From Ramlibacter sp. (GTDB lineage Bacteria > Pseudomonadota > Gammaproteobacteria > Burkholderiales > Burkholderiaceae), in assembly GCA_014376915.1 (NCBI GenBank), contig JACMQP010000104.1, forward strand, positions 1 to 7,478: a DNA stretch of 7,478 nt. Reading direction: 5' to 3'. The translations under genes were made by a program, and so were the position numbers. Shown here in pieces: positions 1 to 5,024 of this stretch. The notes beneath the pieces were generated by a model. That model saw nothing but the letters and a program-made list of their open reading frames with translations. It did not search any database and was not told the origin of the DNA. Position 1 is the stretch's first letter. Every line of letters begins with the position of its first letter.

Positions 1-61
1 CGACCCCCACCCCGATGAACATGAGTCCGGAAAAGAAATCCTTCTGGCTTTTGATCTGCAT
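1..61 (-). CDS. tctB: Tripartite tricarboxylate transporter TctB-like small membrane subunit (N-terminus only)
   Basis: The minus strand reads ATG at 61-59 and stays open to the window edge for 20 codons, beginning MQIKSQKDFFSG and continuing LMFIGVGV. A perfect GAGGAG ribosome binding site lies at 69-74, seven bases before the ATG, which makes the start convincing. A charged stretch with K/R-x-x-DF-x-SG-L-M-F followed by a glycine-rich hydrophobic segment is how TctB proteins typically begin. TctB is the small four-helix membrane subunit of tripartite tricarboxylate transporters, working with the large TctA permease and a periplasmic TctC/Bug binding protein. These systems are greatly expanded in Burkholderiales. 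tctA would be expected to the left, outside the window. The call rests on only 20 residues recognised by eye. Confidence 0.7.
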   Translation of the reverse strand, partial: MQIKSQKDFFSGLMFIGVGV

Positions 62-381
62 CTCTTGTCTCCTCGACGTCTCAAAACGGAAGAGATAATT
101 CTGGGGCGATGCCTGCGGCGGACGCAGTGGCTTTTACCTAGCCATTTGGTCAGGCACTGCTCAGGCTGGAGCCTCATGACGCTAGAGTTGCCCGACCTTC
201 CAGCCCTCGACTAGACCGATGCACATCTCTCGCGGGTGAACGCGTCGGTCGCGTTCTCGATGGCTCTGCCCAGCAGCGTGATGGGCATTTGCAAGGTGAG
301 GGACAACACCATCGTGCAGGCCATGCAACGGGCGCAGGACGGGAAGCGGGCCGCCTCAGCTGAAAGGACCGTGCAGTCCAG
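62..381. other. Mostly non-coding gap upstream of tctB
   Basis: This stretch separates the tctB-like start from the end of the next minus-strand gene. It should hold the tctB promoter, but I see no good -35/-10 pair. The part nearest tctB (about 80-110) is less G/C rich than the coding DNA. A weak inverted repeat (CTGCG/CGCAG, 113-127) has no T-tract. A 4-bp GGAC/GTCC hairpin (366-379), followed by TTT on the minus strand, could be a poor terminator for the 382-735 gene. The one coding-like piece is annotated separately at 211-324. Confidence 0.5.
211..324 (-). CDS. Possible small ORF, 37 aa, unknown
   Basis: This minus-strand frame encodes 37 residues beginning MACTMVLSLTLQMPITLLGR, then a short acidic stretch ending at TAG. 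Support is indirect: nearly all codons from the ATG to the RE pair end in G or C (roughly 29 of 32), as in the real genes of this window, and the product has a hydrophobic N-terminal stretch followed by an amphipathic AIENATDAF segment. Against it, no Shine-Dalgarno sequence precedes the ATG. The frame is the same as that of the 382-735 gene and stays open back to that gene's stop, so the segment could be a fossil extension reached only by stop-codon loss. I recognise no family. Both a real small protein and chance remain possible. Confidence 0.25.
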   Translation of the reverse strand: MACTMVLSLTLQMPITLLGRAIENATDAFTRERCASV

Positions 382-735
382 TCATCGGCCGGTGAGCGCG
401 CCGGCGCCGCGCCGGTAGAACTCGGCGGCTTCCGCTTCGCGCGCACTCGCCAGTTCGGCCCGCGTCCTGGCGCGGCTGGTGGTGCCTGACGCACCGCGAC
501 CGACGGTCCCCATGCCGGTGGGCGTCGACGATTCGGCAACGGCTTTGTTGCATTGTGCCCGCACCAGCGAGTTCTCGAGCACGACCGCGCCTGTGCTGTC
601 CCGCTCCTCTGCAGGCGGCGGGCCGACATCGGTCAGACGCGGCGGCGTGGTCTGCGCCTGTGCCTGCCCCGCGGCCAGCAGCATGGCGGCGAGCCGCGGC
701 CCGGCCATCGATCGAATGCAGGATCGAATGCTCAT
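382..735 (-). CDS. Small secreted protein of unknown function, 117 aa
   Basis: I do not recognise a family. The start is set at 735 rather than the in-frame ATG at 762 because a CAGGAG ribosome binding site lies just upstream of 735 and because translation from there gives an export signal: positive residues (R4, R8, R14), a hydrophobic stretch (about 15-22) and an AQAQ cleavage region near residues 25-28. The mature part is about 90 residues with a proline-rich beginning (TTPPRLTDVGPPPAEE), a central DSTGAVVLENSLVRAQ stretch with one cysteine (C62), a Ser/Thr/Gly-rich linker (69-90) and an Arg/Ala/Glu-rich, probably helical tail (91-109). It is divergent from the Spy-like gene, with about 210 bases between starts. 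It resembles the 1567-2067 product in being a small, low-complexity exported protein, but I see no convincing homology. The periplasmic location is inferred from the signal peptide. Confidence 0.65.
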   Translation of the reverse strand: MSIRSCIRSMAGPRLAAMLLAAGQAQAQTTPPRLTDVGPPPAEERDSTGAVVLENSLVRAQCNKAVAESSTPTGMGTVGRGASGTTSRARTRAELASAREAEAAEFYRRGAGALTGR

Positions 736-809
736 GATGAACTCCTGGAAGTTTGTGAGCATGGTGCCCGACGGTCCGGTCCAAGCCTGTGGCCCGGGGG
801 GCCAGTTGC

Positions 810-819
810 TGTAGGAGCG
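810..819 (+). repeat. Intergenic TGTAGGA word, copy 1
   Basis: TGTAGGAGCG lies between the divergent starts at 735 and 949. It is followed at 9-base steps by two further GGA cores (TCGGACG near 821 and CCGGACC near 830). It is one of five matches to TGTAGGA(C/G) in the window, all between main genes. Confidence 0.35.
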
Positions 820-948
820 TTCGGACGCCCCGGACCTTTACACAATCGCTACCGCAGAGCCATGGCGCCGATACATGCGCGGCGGACACTGCGTTTCAGC
901 CTGTGCCTGAACCCGACCCGGGCCTCTTGATCCCAAAGGAAGGAAACG

Positions 949-1473
949 ATGAAACATTCTCCCAAGCAACTGATCGCAGCGGCTGCGCTGGCCGCTCTCG
1001 GCCTGGTCGCCGCGGCCCAAACCCCGCCCAGCCAGCCGCCGGTCAACGGCCCGCGCCAGGAGCGCATGGAGCGGCACGATCCGGCCCAAATGCGTCAATT
1101 CATGCAGGCCCGCGTTGCCAAACGCATGTCCAAGCTCAAGGACACCCTTCAGCTTGCACCGGCGCAGGAAGGCGCATGGACCGCTTTCACCGCTGCGATG
1201 CAGCCGCCGGCCAACTGGACGCGTCCGGACCGCGCCGAGTTCGAGCGTCTCGCCACGCCCGAGCGGATCGACCGCATGCAGGCCCTGCGCACCGAGCGCA
1301 TGGCTCGGATGGACAAGCGCGCCGAGGCCACCAAGGCCTTCTACGCGTCGCTGAATCCGGTGCAGAAGCGGGTGTTCGACCTGGAAACCGCCCGGCGCGG
1401 CCACCGCGGCGGCGAGGACCATGAAAGCGGCCGCGGCGGCTGGGGCATGCATCACCGCCATCAAGGCAGCTGA
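949..1473 (+). CDS. Spy/CpxP-like periplasmic LTxxQ-motif protein
   Basis: The product is 174 residues with a classic Sec signal peptide (KHSPK, then a hydrophobic Ala/Leu stretch, AAA cleavage near 23). A strong ribosome binding site (AAGGAAGG) precedes the ATG. The mature protein is rich in Arg, Met, Gln and Glu and probably all helical. It carries two LTxxQ-like motifs, LAPAQ at 69-73 and LNPVQ at 135-139, each in the expected setting (a run of basic helix before the first, an FYASL helix before the second). This is the signature of Spy/CpxP proteins: small cradle-shaped periplasmic chaperones or stress sensors, often induced by envelope stress. The C-terminus (150-174) is a Gly/His/Arg tail with five histidines, which could bind metal, though that is only inference. 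Gene-level orthology to E. coli spy is not claimed. The gene ends at an intrinsic terminator and appears monocistronic. Confidence 0.85.
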   Translation: MKHSPKQLIAAAALAALGLVAAAQTPPSQPPVNGPRQERMERHDPAQMRQFMQARVAKRMSKLKDTLQLAPAQEGAWTAFTAAMQPPANWTRPDRAEFERLATPERIDRMQALRTERMARMDKRAEATKAFYASLNPVQKRVFDLETARRGHRGGEDHESGRGGWGMHHRHQGS

Positions 1474-1501
1474 GCCGAAGGCGCAACAGCTCCGGACAAA
1501 C

Positions 1502-1533
1502 AAAAGCCTGCTTCGTCAACTGCAGGCTTTTTT
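1502..1533 (+). terminator. Intrinsic terminator after the Spy-like gene
   Basis: A perfect 10-bp stem (AAAAGCCTGC at 1502-1511 pairing with GCAGGCTTTT at 1522-1531) encloses a 10-base loop and ends in six T residues (1528-1533). It lies 28 bases after the stop of the Spy-like gene and before the convergent gene that ends at 1567. The A-run on the left arm gives a shorter T-tract on the other strand, so it may work in both directions. Confidence 0.9.
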
Positions 1534-1566
1534 ATGGGCGCCCCGCAAGGCGCCGCTTCTCACCCC

Positions 1567-2067
1567 CTACTTGGGCGTGCCGCCCTTGAAGACCGACGGG
1601 TTACCGGCCGGCGAGTTTTCCGGCGTACCCACCTCGGCACCGACCTGCGCGCCGGTCTGGCCCATCACGGCGCTTTCACGCACGCGCCTTGTTTCGGCCC
1701 GCTTGATTTCCCTTTCCATCTTGCGCTCGGAGCTGCTCTTGGTCAGCATGGGCGAATCCGGGTCGGCGTTCGGCTTTCCGTTCACCATGGTGCTGGCTTC
1801 ACCGGCCCGGCCCGGCGTACGGGTGGTGGCAGTTGCACTGCTGCGACCCTTGGCGTCCTGACGGATCTCGCTCCTGGTCATCGCGGGAGCCTCGGAGCCC
1901 GGCGTGTTGGTGGTCAACGCATTGGGCACACCCTTCGTCATGGTGCTGGCCTCGCCGGCTTCCAACGGCACATCGGACGTGGTGGCTGCGCCCTGCGCGC
2001 TGGCGACGCCGGCTATGGCCATCAGGCCAGCAAGCAGGAGGGAGCGGGTTGCATGTTTCGTCATCAT
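1567..2067 (-). CDS. Small secreted protein with an internal repeat, unknown function
   Basis: The product is 166 residues. It has a clear signal peptide (KHATR, hydrophobic LLLAGLMAIAGVA, cleavage after ASA near residue 24), so it is probably periplasmic or secreted. The mature part is rich in Ala, Thr, Ser, Gly and Pro and looks largely disordered. It contains a repeated motif AGEASTMxxGxPNA at 37-50 and 88-101, each followed by an M-T/L-x-x-S segment (MTRSE at 63, MLTKS at 107). A basic/acidic helix (SSSERKMEREIKRAETRR, 111-128) follows, then a Gly/Pro-rich tail. The upstream AAAGGA suits either of two adjacent ATG codons (2067 or 2064); I use the first. The gene faces the Spy-like gene tail to tail across the terminator. 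I recognise no named family and assign no function. Confidence 0.7.
   Translation of the reverse strand: MMTKHATRSLLLAGLMAIAGVASAQGAATTSDVPLEAGEASTMTKGVPNALTTNTPGSEAPAMTRSEIRQDAKGRSSATATTRTPGRAGEASTMVNGKPNADPDSPMLTKSSSERKMEREIKRAETRRVRESAVMGQTGAQVGAEVGTPENSPAGNPSVFKGGTPK
1765..1806 (-). repeat. Internal protein repeat, second copy
   Basis: This encodes AGEASTMVNGKPNA (residues 88-101 of the 1567-2067 product), 51 codons after the first copy. The two DNA copies share CATGGTGCTGGC exactly (plus-strand reading, 1786-1797 and 1939-1950), 153 bases apart, which suggests an in-frame duplication that has since diverged. Confidence 0.75.
1918..1959 (-). repeat. Internal protein repeat, first copy
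   Basis: This encodes AGEASTMTKGVPNA (residues 37-50 of the 1567-2067 product) and pairs with the copy at 1765-1806. Ten of the fourteen residues in the AGEASTMxxGxPNA pattern are fixed along each half, with differences at TK/VN and V/K. Confidence 0.75.
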
Positions 2068-2161
2068 TCAATTCCTTTGGATCGGGCCCCGACGATTCGG
2101 GACATGGATTGACCATAGGACGCGCCGGGGCCGGGCCCTATCGGACAGGCTCTTTCGCCCC

Positions 2162-2170
2162 TGTAGGACC
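2162..2170 (+). repeat. Intergenic TGTAGGA word, copy 2
   Basis: TGTAGGACC lies about 95 bases upstream of the minus-strand start at 2067 and 235 bases upstream of the plus-strand start at 2405. It is the only copy closer to a gene on the opposite strand. Confidence 0.35.
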
Positions 2171-2337
2171 CAGCCAGCACCCATGCGCCGCCAGTCGGCC
2201 ACTGCCGACGGCTCCACGTCCTTGCGCACGCCGTTAGTGATGCTGCAGGCTTGTGCTCCGGTGCCCTGTGATATTCGCGTCCGCCTGTTCCGTTGCCTTG
2301 ACTCAGGTGTGACAGCCGATGGGGTCAATCCCCTCGT

Positions 2338-2346
2338 TGTAGGACG
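2338..2346 (+). repeat. Intergenic TGTAGGA word, copy 3
   Basis: TGTAGGACG lies about 60 bases upstream of the flavoprotein start at 2405, on the same strand. It shares all nine bases with the two copies upstream of the PagL-like gene. Confidence 0.35.
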
Positions 2347-2392
2347 TGGGCCCGAGCGCGGAAACGACGCCCACAGCCGCAAACCATCTCCC

Positions 2393-2398
2393 TACACT
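2393..2398 (+). promoter_or_regulatory. Candidate -10 box for a leaderless or near-leaderless transcript
   Basis: TACACT lies six bases before the ATG at 2405, which would place transcription start at or next to the start codon. No Shine-Dalgarno sequence exists in front of that ATG, which fits leaderless translation. No recognisable -35 box is present, so the call is weak. Confidence 0.25.
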
Positions 2399-2404
2399 TG
2401 CCGA

Positions 2405-3475
2405 ATGACTACCGTACGAAAAGGCCAGGCGCCGGCCCCGTTGGCGCGCGACGAGTTTCACCTCCGCTTTGTACAGTCGTTCTTCGACCCGGCTTTCCAG
2501 GCAGAGAAGGAAGCGCTGGGCCGGCTGGAGGAAATCGCTTTCCAGGCTTACAAGGAGGGGCGCAAGGCGCCCGTCACCGCCAAAGCCGGGTTGGAGTTCG
2601 CCGATCCAGACTACGACATGTCGGTGCAGTGGCGCGAGACCCGCGACAAGTTGATCGCCGCCCAGCAGCGCTGGGGCGAGGCGGCCACGCCATCGCGAGT
2701 GCTGCTGGTGTGCGGCTCGTCGCGCAACGACGGCACCTGTCCCGGCGAGATCTCCAAGACGTTCCGGCTGGTGCAGCTGGCGCGCGAGGTGCTCGAGGCG
2801 GCTTCGATCGAAGTCGACGTGCTGGACCTGAGCCTACTCAGCTCCAGCTACGACCTGCACATCCATCCCTGCAAGGGCTGCGTCTCCACCGCCATGCCGC
2901 TGTGCCACTGGCCATGCAGCTGCTACCCCAACAACGCCGATCGGCAGACCAGCGACTGGATGGCGGAGATCTACGAGCGCTGGGTCAATGCCCACGGCGT
3001 CGTCCTGATGACACCGGTGTATTGGTACCAGGTCGCCAGCCCGCTCAAGCTCATGATCGACCGGCTGGTCTGCGCCGACGGCGGCAACCCCGATCCGACG
3101 ACGACGCAGGGCAAGAAGCCGGAACTGGCCAAGGCGATTGAGGACAAGGGTTGGGGTTATCCCAAGCATCTCGCCGGCCGCACCTATGGCGTCGTGGTGC
3201 ATGGCGACGTCGCCGGCATCGAAGGCGTGCGGCGAGCGTTGTGCGACTGGCTGGACTGGATGGGCCTGATCGACGCCGGCGCCAAGGCGCGGCTCGATCG
3301 CTTCATCGGCTACTACCAGCCCTACTCGACCAGCCACGAAGCGCTGGACGCCGACACGGCAATGCAGGAGGAGGTGCGCAACGTGGCACGCGCCGTGGCC
3401 GAGGCGGTCGCGCAAGTACGCGCCGGGACCTTGAGCAGCCCCGACACCGGCCTGGCGCCGCCGCGGCCGAAGTGA
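2405..3475 (+). CDS. Flavodoxin-fold NAD(P)H-dependent FMN oxidoreductase with a cysteine cluster
   Basis: The product is 356 residues. The flavodoxin-like domain begins near residue 98 with VLLVCGSSRNDGT (99-111), the phosphate-binding loop of NADPH-dependent FMN reductases and iron-sulfur flavoproteins. TPVYWYQVASPLKLMIDRL (203-221) is the second flavin-binding segment of that superfamily. Between them sits C156-x2-C159-x7-C167-x3-C171-x-C173, at the place where iron-sulfur flavoproteins carry the cysteines for a [4Fe-4S] cluster. The protein is therefore predicted to be a cytosolic flavin-dependent redox enzyme; its substrate cannot be read from sequence. The first ~95 residues are a charged, probably helical extension absent from minimal FMN reductases, and residues 225-255 form an insert before a final strand (TYGVVVHGD, 260-268). 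The frame is open upstream to 1904, but the ATG at 2405 is preferred because the earlier part overlaps the opposite gene and its promoter. It ends 10 bases from the convergent PagL-like gene. Confidence 0.85.
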   Translation: MTTVRKGQAPAPLARDEFHLRFVQSFFDPAFQAEKEALGRLEEIAFQAYKEGRKAPVTAKAGLEFADPDYDMSVQWRETRDKLIAAQQRWGEAATPSRVLLVCGSSRNDGTCPGEISKTFRLVQLAREVLEAASIEVDVLDLSLLSSSYDLHIHPCKGCVSTAMPLCHWPCSCYPNNADRQTSDWMAEIYERWVNAHGVVLMTPVYWYQVASPLKLMIDRLVCADGGNPDPTTTQGKKPELAKAIEDKGWGYPKHLAGRTYGVVVHGDVAGIEGVRRALCDWLDWMGLIDAGAKARLDRFIGYYQPYSTSHEALDADTAMQEEVRNVARAVAEAVAQVRAGTLSSPDTGLAPPRPK

Positions 3476-3485
3476 GTTTCCGGCG

Positions 3486-4037
3486 TCAGAACCGCGAGGC
3501 GTAACGCAGCTGCACGAAGTTCTGGCCCGGGTTGGGAACGCGGATGCCGGCGTTGGAAACATGCTGCAGACGCAGGCCGATCTCCTGCTCCCGGGCCGAG
3601 CCGAAGCTGCGTCCGACGCCCGCGACGTCGACGAAGTTGAACGACGTGGTGAACTGCTTGGTCGGCGTGACGAAGAGCTGGTCCATGGCCGAGATGCCGA
3701 CGCCGGCTTCGGCGAACCACGGCGAGCGACCCTGGTCGAAACGGAACCGGAACACGGGAACCAACCCCACTTGGGTAAAGCCGCGTCGGCCGCTGGCCGA
3801 ATTGCCATCCCAGTGCGCGATGTACGCTTCGGTGACGCCGCCCACCTCGCTGCCCAGCAGGCTCGACTTCCAGCTCCAGGACCAGGTCAAGCCAACGCTG
3901 ACGTTCCAGGTCCGGCTCCCGGCCATGCCGCCCTGAACCAAGTACCCTTCTGGCCGCAGGCCTTCGGCGTCAGCGGGAAGGACGACGGCGCAAGCCACGG
4001 CGCTCAACGCCAGGAACTGGATCAGTTTGGATTTCAT
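3486..4037 (-). CDS. pagL: PagL-like lipid A 3-O-deacylase (outer-membrane acyloxyacyl hydrolase)
   Basis: The product is 183 residues, close to the usual length of PagL proteins. It has a signal peptide (MKSKLIQFLALSAVACAVVL, cleavage near PADA at 24), alternating beta-strand-like segments and a C-terminal Phe preceded by alternating aromatic and hydrophobic residues (VQLRYASRF), as in outer-membrane barrels. The hallmark HxSNAG motif is present: H159, S161, N162, A163, G164, followed by PNPG (168-171). PagL removes the 3-O-linked acyl chain of lipid A with a His/Ser/Glu triad. H159 and S161 match the known His and Ser. The Glu expected a dozen or so residues later is not visible: the local sequence is GQNF, with Q172 and N173. 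Activity is therefore uncertain. No good Shine-Dalgarno precedes the ATG. The gene is divergent from the ybhP operon and convergent with the flavoprotein. Confidence 0.85.
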   Translation of the reverse strand: MKSKLIQFLALSAVACAVVLPADAEGLRPEGYLVQGGMAGSRTWNVSVGLTWSWSWKSSLLGSEVGGVTEAYIAHWDGNSASGRRGFTQVGLVPVFRFRFDQGRSPWFAEAGVGISAMDQLFVTPTKQFTTSFNFVDVAGVGRSFGSAREQEIGLRLQHVSNAGIRVPNPGQNFVQLRYASRF

Positions 4038-4106
4038 CGCGGGGAGTGTGCTGACGCTGCTGCGTGTTTGGTATTCAGTAGCGCAGTGCAGCGAAGAAAT
4101 GGATCG

Positions 4107-4115
4107 CGTCCTACA
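4107..4115 (-). repeat. Intergenic TGTAGGA word, copy 4
   Basis: Read on the minus strand this is TGTAGGACG, about 70 bases upstream of the PagL-like start at 4037 and pointing towards it. It shares CTGTAGGACGC-type context with the next copy 75 bases away. Confidence 0.35.
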
Positions 4116-4181
4116 GAGGTTGCACCAACACGAAGGGCTCTCCGCGCACAGGCCGAAAGGTCAGACATGAACTCTGCGCTG

Positions 4182-4190
4182 CGTCCTACA
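4182..4190 (-). repeat. Intergenic TGTAGGA word, copy 5
   Basis: Read on the minus strand this is TGTAGGACGC, exactly 75 bases from copy 4. It lies about 57 bases upstream of ybhP on the opposite strand and about 145 upstream of the PagL-like gene, so it could serve either direction. Confidence 0.35.
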
Positions 4191-4246
4191 CCTACTGACC
4201 CAACCCGGCAGTAAAAAAGTGTCCCCCGAAGAGAAGTCAGACCCAC

Positions 4247-5014
4247 ATGACCGACACCGTGGCAACCCCGCCGCTGACCGTGATGACCGTGAACATCCAC
4301 AAGGGCTTCACGCCTCTCAACCGCAAGTTCATTTTGCCCGAACTGCGCGAAGCCGTGCGCAAGGTCGGCGCCGACCTGGTCTTCCTGCAGGAGGTGATGG
4401 GCGAGGCCGACCGGACCGGCCGCAATGGCCACCACCATCCGGACACGCCACACTACGAATTTTTGGCCGACACCATCTGGCCCCAGTTCGCATACGGCCG
4501 CAACATGGTGTATCCCAAGGGCCACGACCATGGCAACGCGGTGATGTCCAAGTTCCCGATCGTCCACTACCAGAACCACGACATCTCCATCTCGGGCCCG
4601 GAGAAGCGCGGCCTGCTGCACTGCGCGATCGCGGTGCCGGGCCTGGCCAGCGAGGTCCACGCCATCTGCGCCCACCTGGGCCTGGCCGAGAGCCACCGCC
4701 AGCGACAGCTCGCGCTGCTGTGCCAGATCGTGCGCAGCGAAGTCCCCGACAATGCGCCGTTGATCGTGGCCGGCGACTTCAACGACTGGCGTCGCCGCGC
4801 CCACCCGCTGCTGGAGCGCGAGGTCGGGCTGCGCGAGGTCTTCGTCACCGCGTATGGCGAGTCGGCCCGGACCTTCCCGGCCCGCTTTCCGATCCTGTCG
4901 CTGGACCGCATTTTCGTTCGCAACGCCTCCGTCCACCTGCCGGTGGTGCTGCCGCGAAAGCCCTGGTCGCATTTGTCCGACCACGCGCCGCTGGCCGCGG
5001 AAATCCACCTCTGA
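4247..5014 (+). CDS. ybhP: YbhP-like endonuclease/exonuclease/phosphatase family protein
   Basis: The product is 255 residues, almost the same length as E. coli YbhP. It shows the full set of EEP-fold (DNase I-like) metal and catalytic motifs in order: N16 in VMTVNIHKG, E49 in FLQEV, GNAVMSKFPI at 96-105, H143 in ICAHLGL, D177 and N179 in VAGDFNDW, D220 in SLDRIFV and the terminal D245-H246 in SDHAPL. All catalytic positions appear intact, so it is expected to be an active Mg-dependent phosphodiesterase. The substrate is unknown: the fold includes nucleases, sphingomyelinases and inositol phosphatases, and the operon with a phospholipid synthase makes a lipid or glycerophosphodiester substrate plausible (inference). 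No signal peptide is seen. A weak AGAGAAG precedes the ATG. It is the first gene of the operon; its TGA overlaps the clsB ribosome binding site. Confidence 0.9.
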   Translation: MTDTVATPPLTVMTVNIHKGFTPLNRKFILPELREAVRKVGADLVFLQEVMGEADRTGRNGHHHPDTPHYEFLADTIWPQFAYGRNMVYPKGHDHGNAVMSKFPIVHYQNHDISISGPEKRGLLHCAIAVPGLASEVHAICAHLGLAESHRQRQLALLCQIVRSEVPDNAPLIVAGDFNDWRRRAHPLLEREVGLREVFVTAYGESARTFPARFPILSLDRIFVRNASVHLPVVLPRKPWSHLSDHAPLAAEIHL

Positions 5015-5024
5015 GGAACCGGCG

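Larger units (their letters stand above)
2068..2404. other. Intergenic region with two TGTAGGAC words and a coding-like minus-strand patch
   Basis: This 337-base stretch separates the divergent genes starting at 2067 and 2405 and must hold both promoters. It contains two exact TGTAGGAC words (2162 and 2338) and a 7-of-9 match, CATAGGACG, at 2114-2122. A minus-strand frame is open from an ATG at 2382 to a TGA at 2068-2070 that abuts the ATG at 2067. Within it, about 2145-2245 reads ACSITNGVRKDVEPSAVADW and on to RRMGAGWVLQ, with a high share of G/C-ending codons, while the parts either side do not look coding. I treat this as a possible gene fossil or small ORF, not a confident gene. No sigma-70 pair is convincing. 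Confidence 0.4.

Noticed and set aside
810..819. REP element of the Pseudomonas type (TGTAGGAGCG...)
   Set aside because: The ten bases match the start of known REP sequences, but the expected following hairpin is missing and the other copies differ after TGTAGGA, so a REP is not supported.
1904..2404. Upstream extension of the flavoprotein reading frame
   Set aside because: The frame is open, but it overlaps the signal-peptide end of the minus-strand gene and the promoter region. The translation is Arg/Pro-rich and unlike a protein domain.
4038..4246. Sigma-70 promoters for pagL and the ybhP operon
   Set aside because: Some A/T-rich spots occur (near 4070 and 4211), but no hexamer pair with acceptable spacing stands out, so no promoter is annotated.
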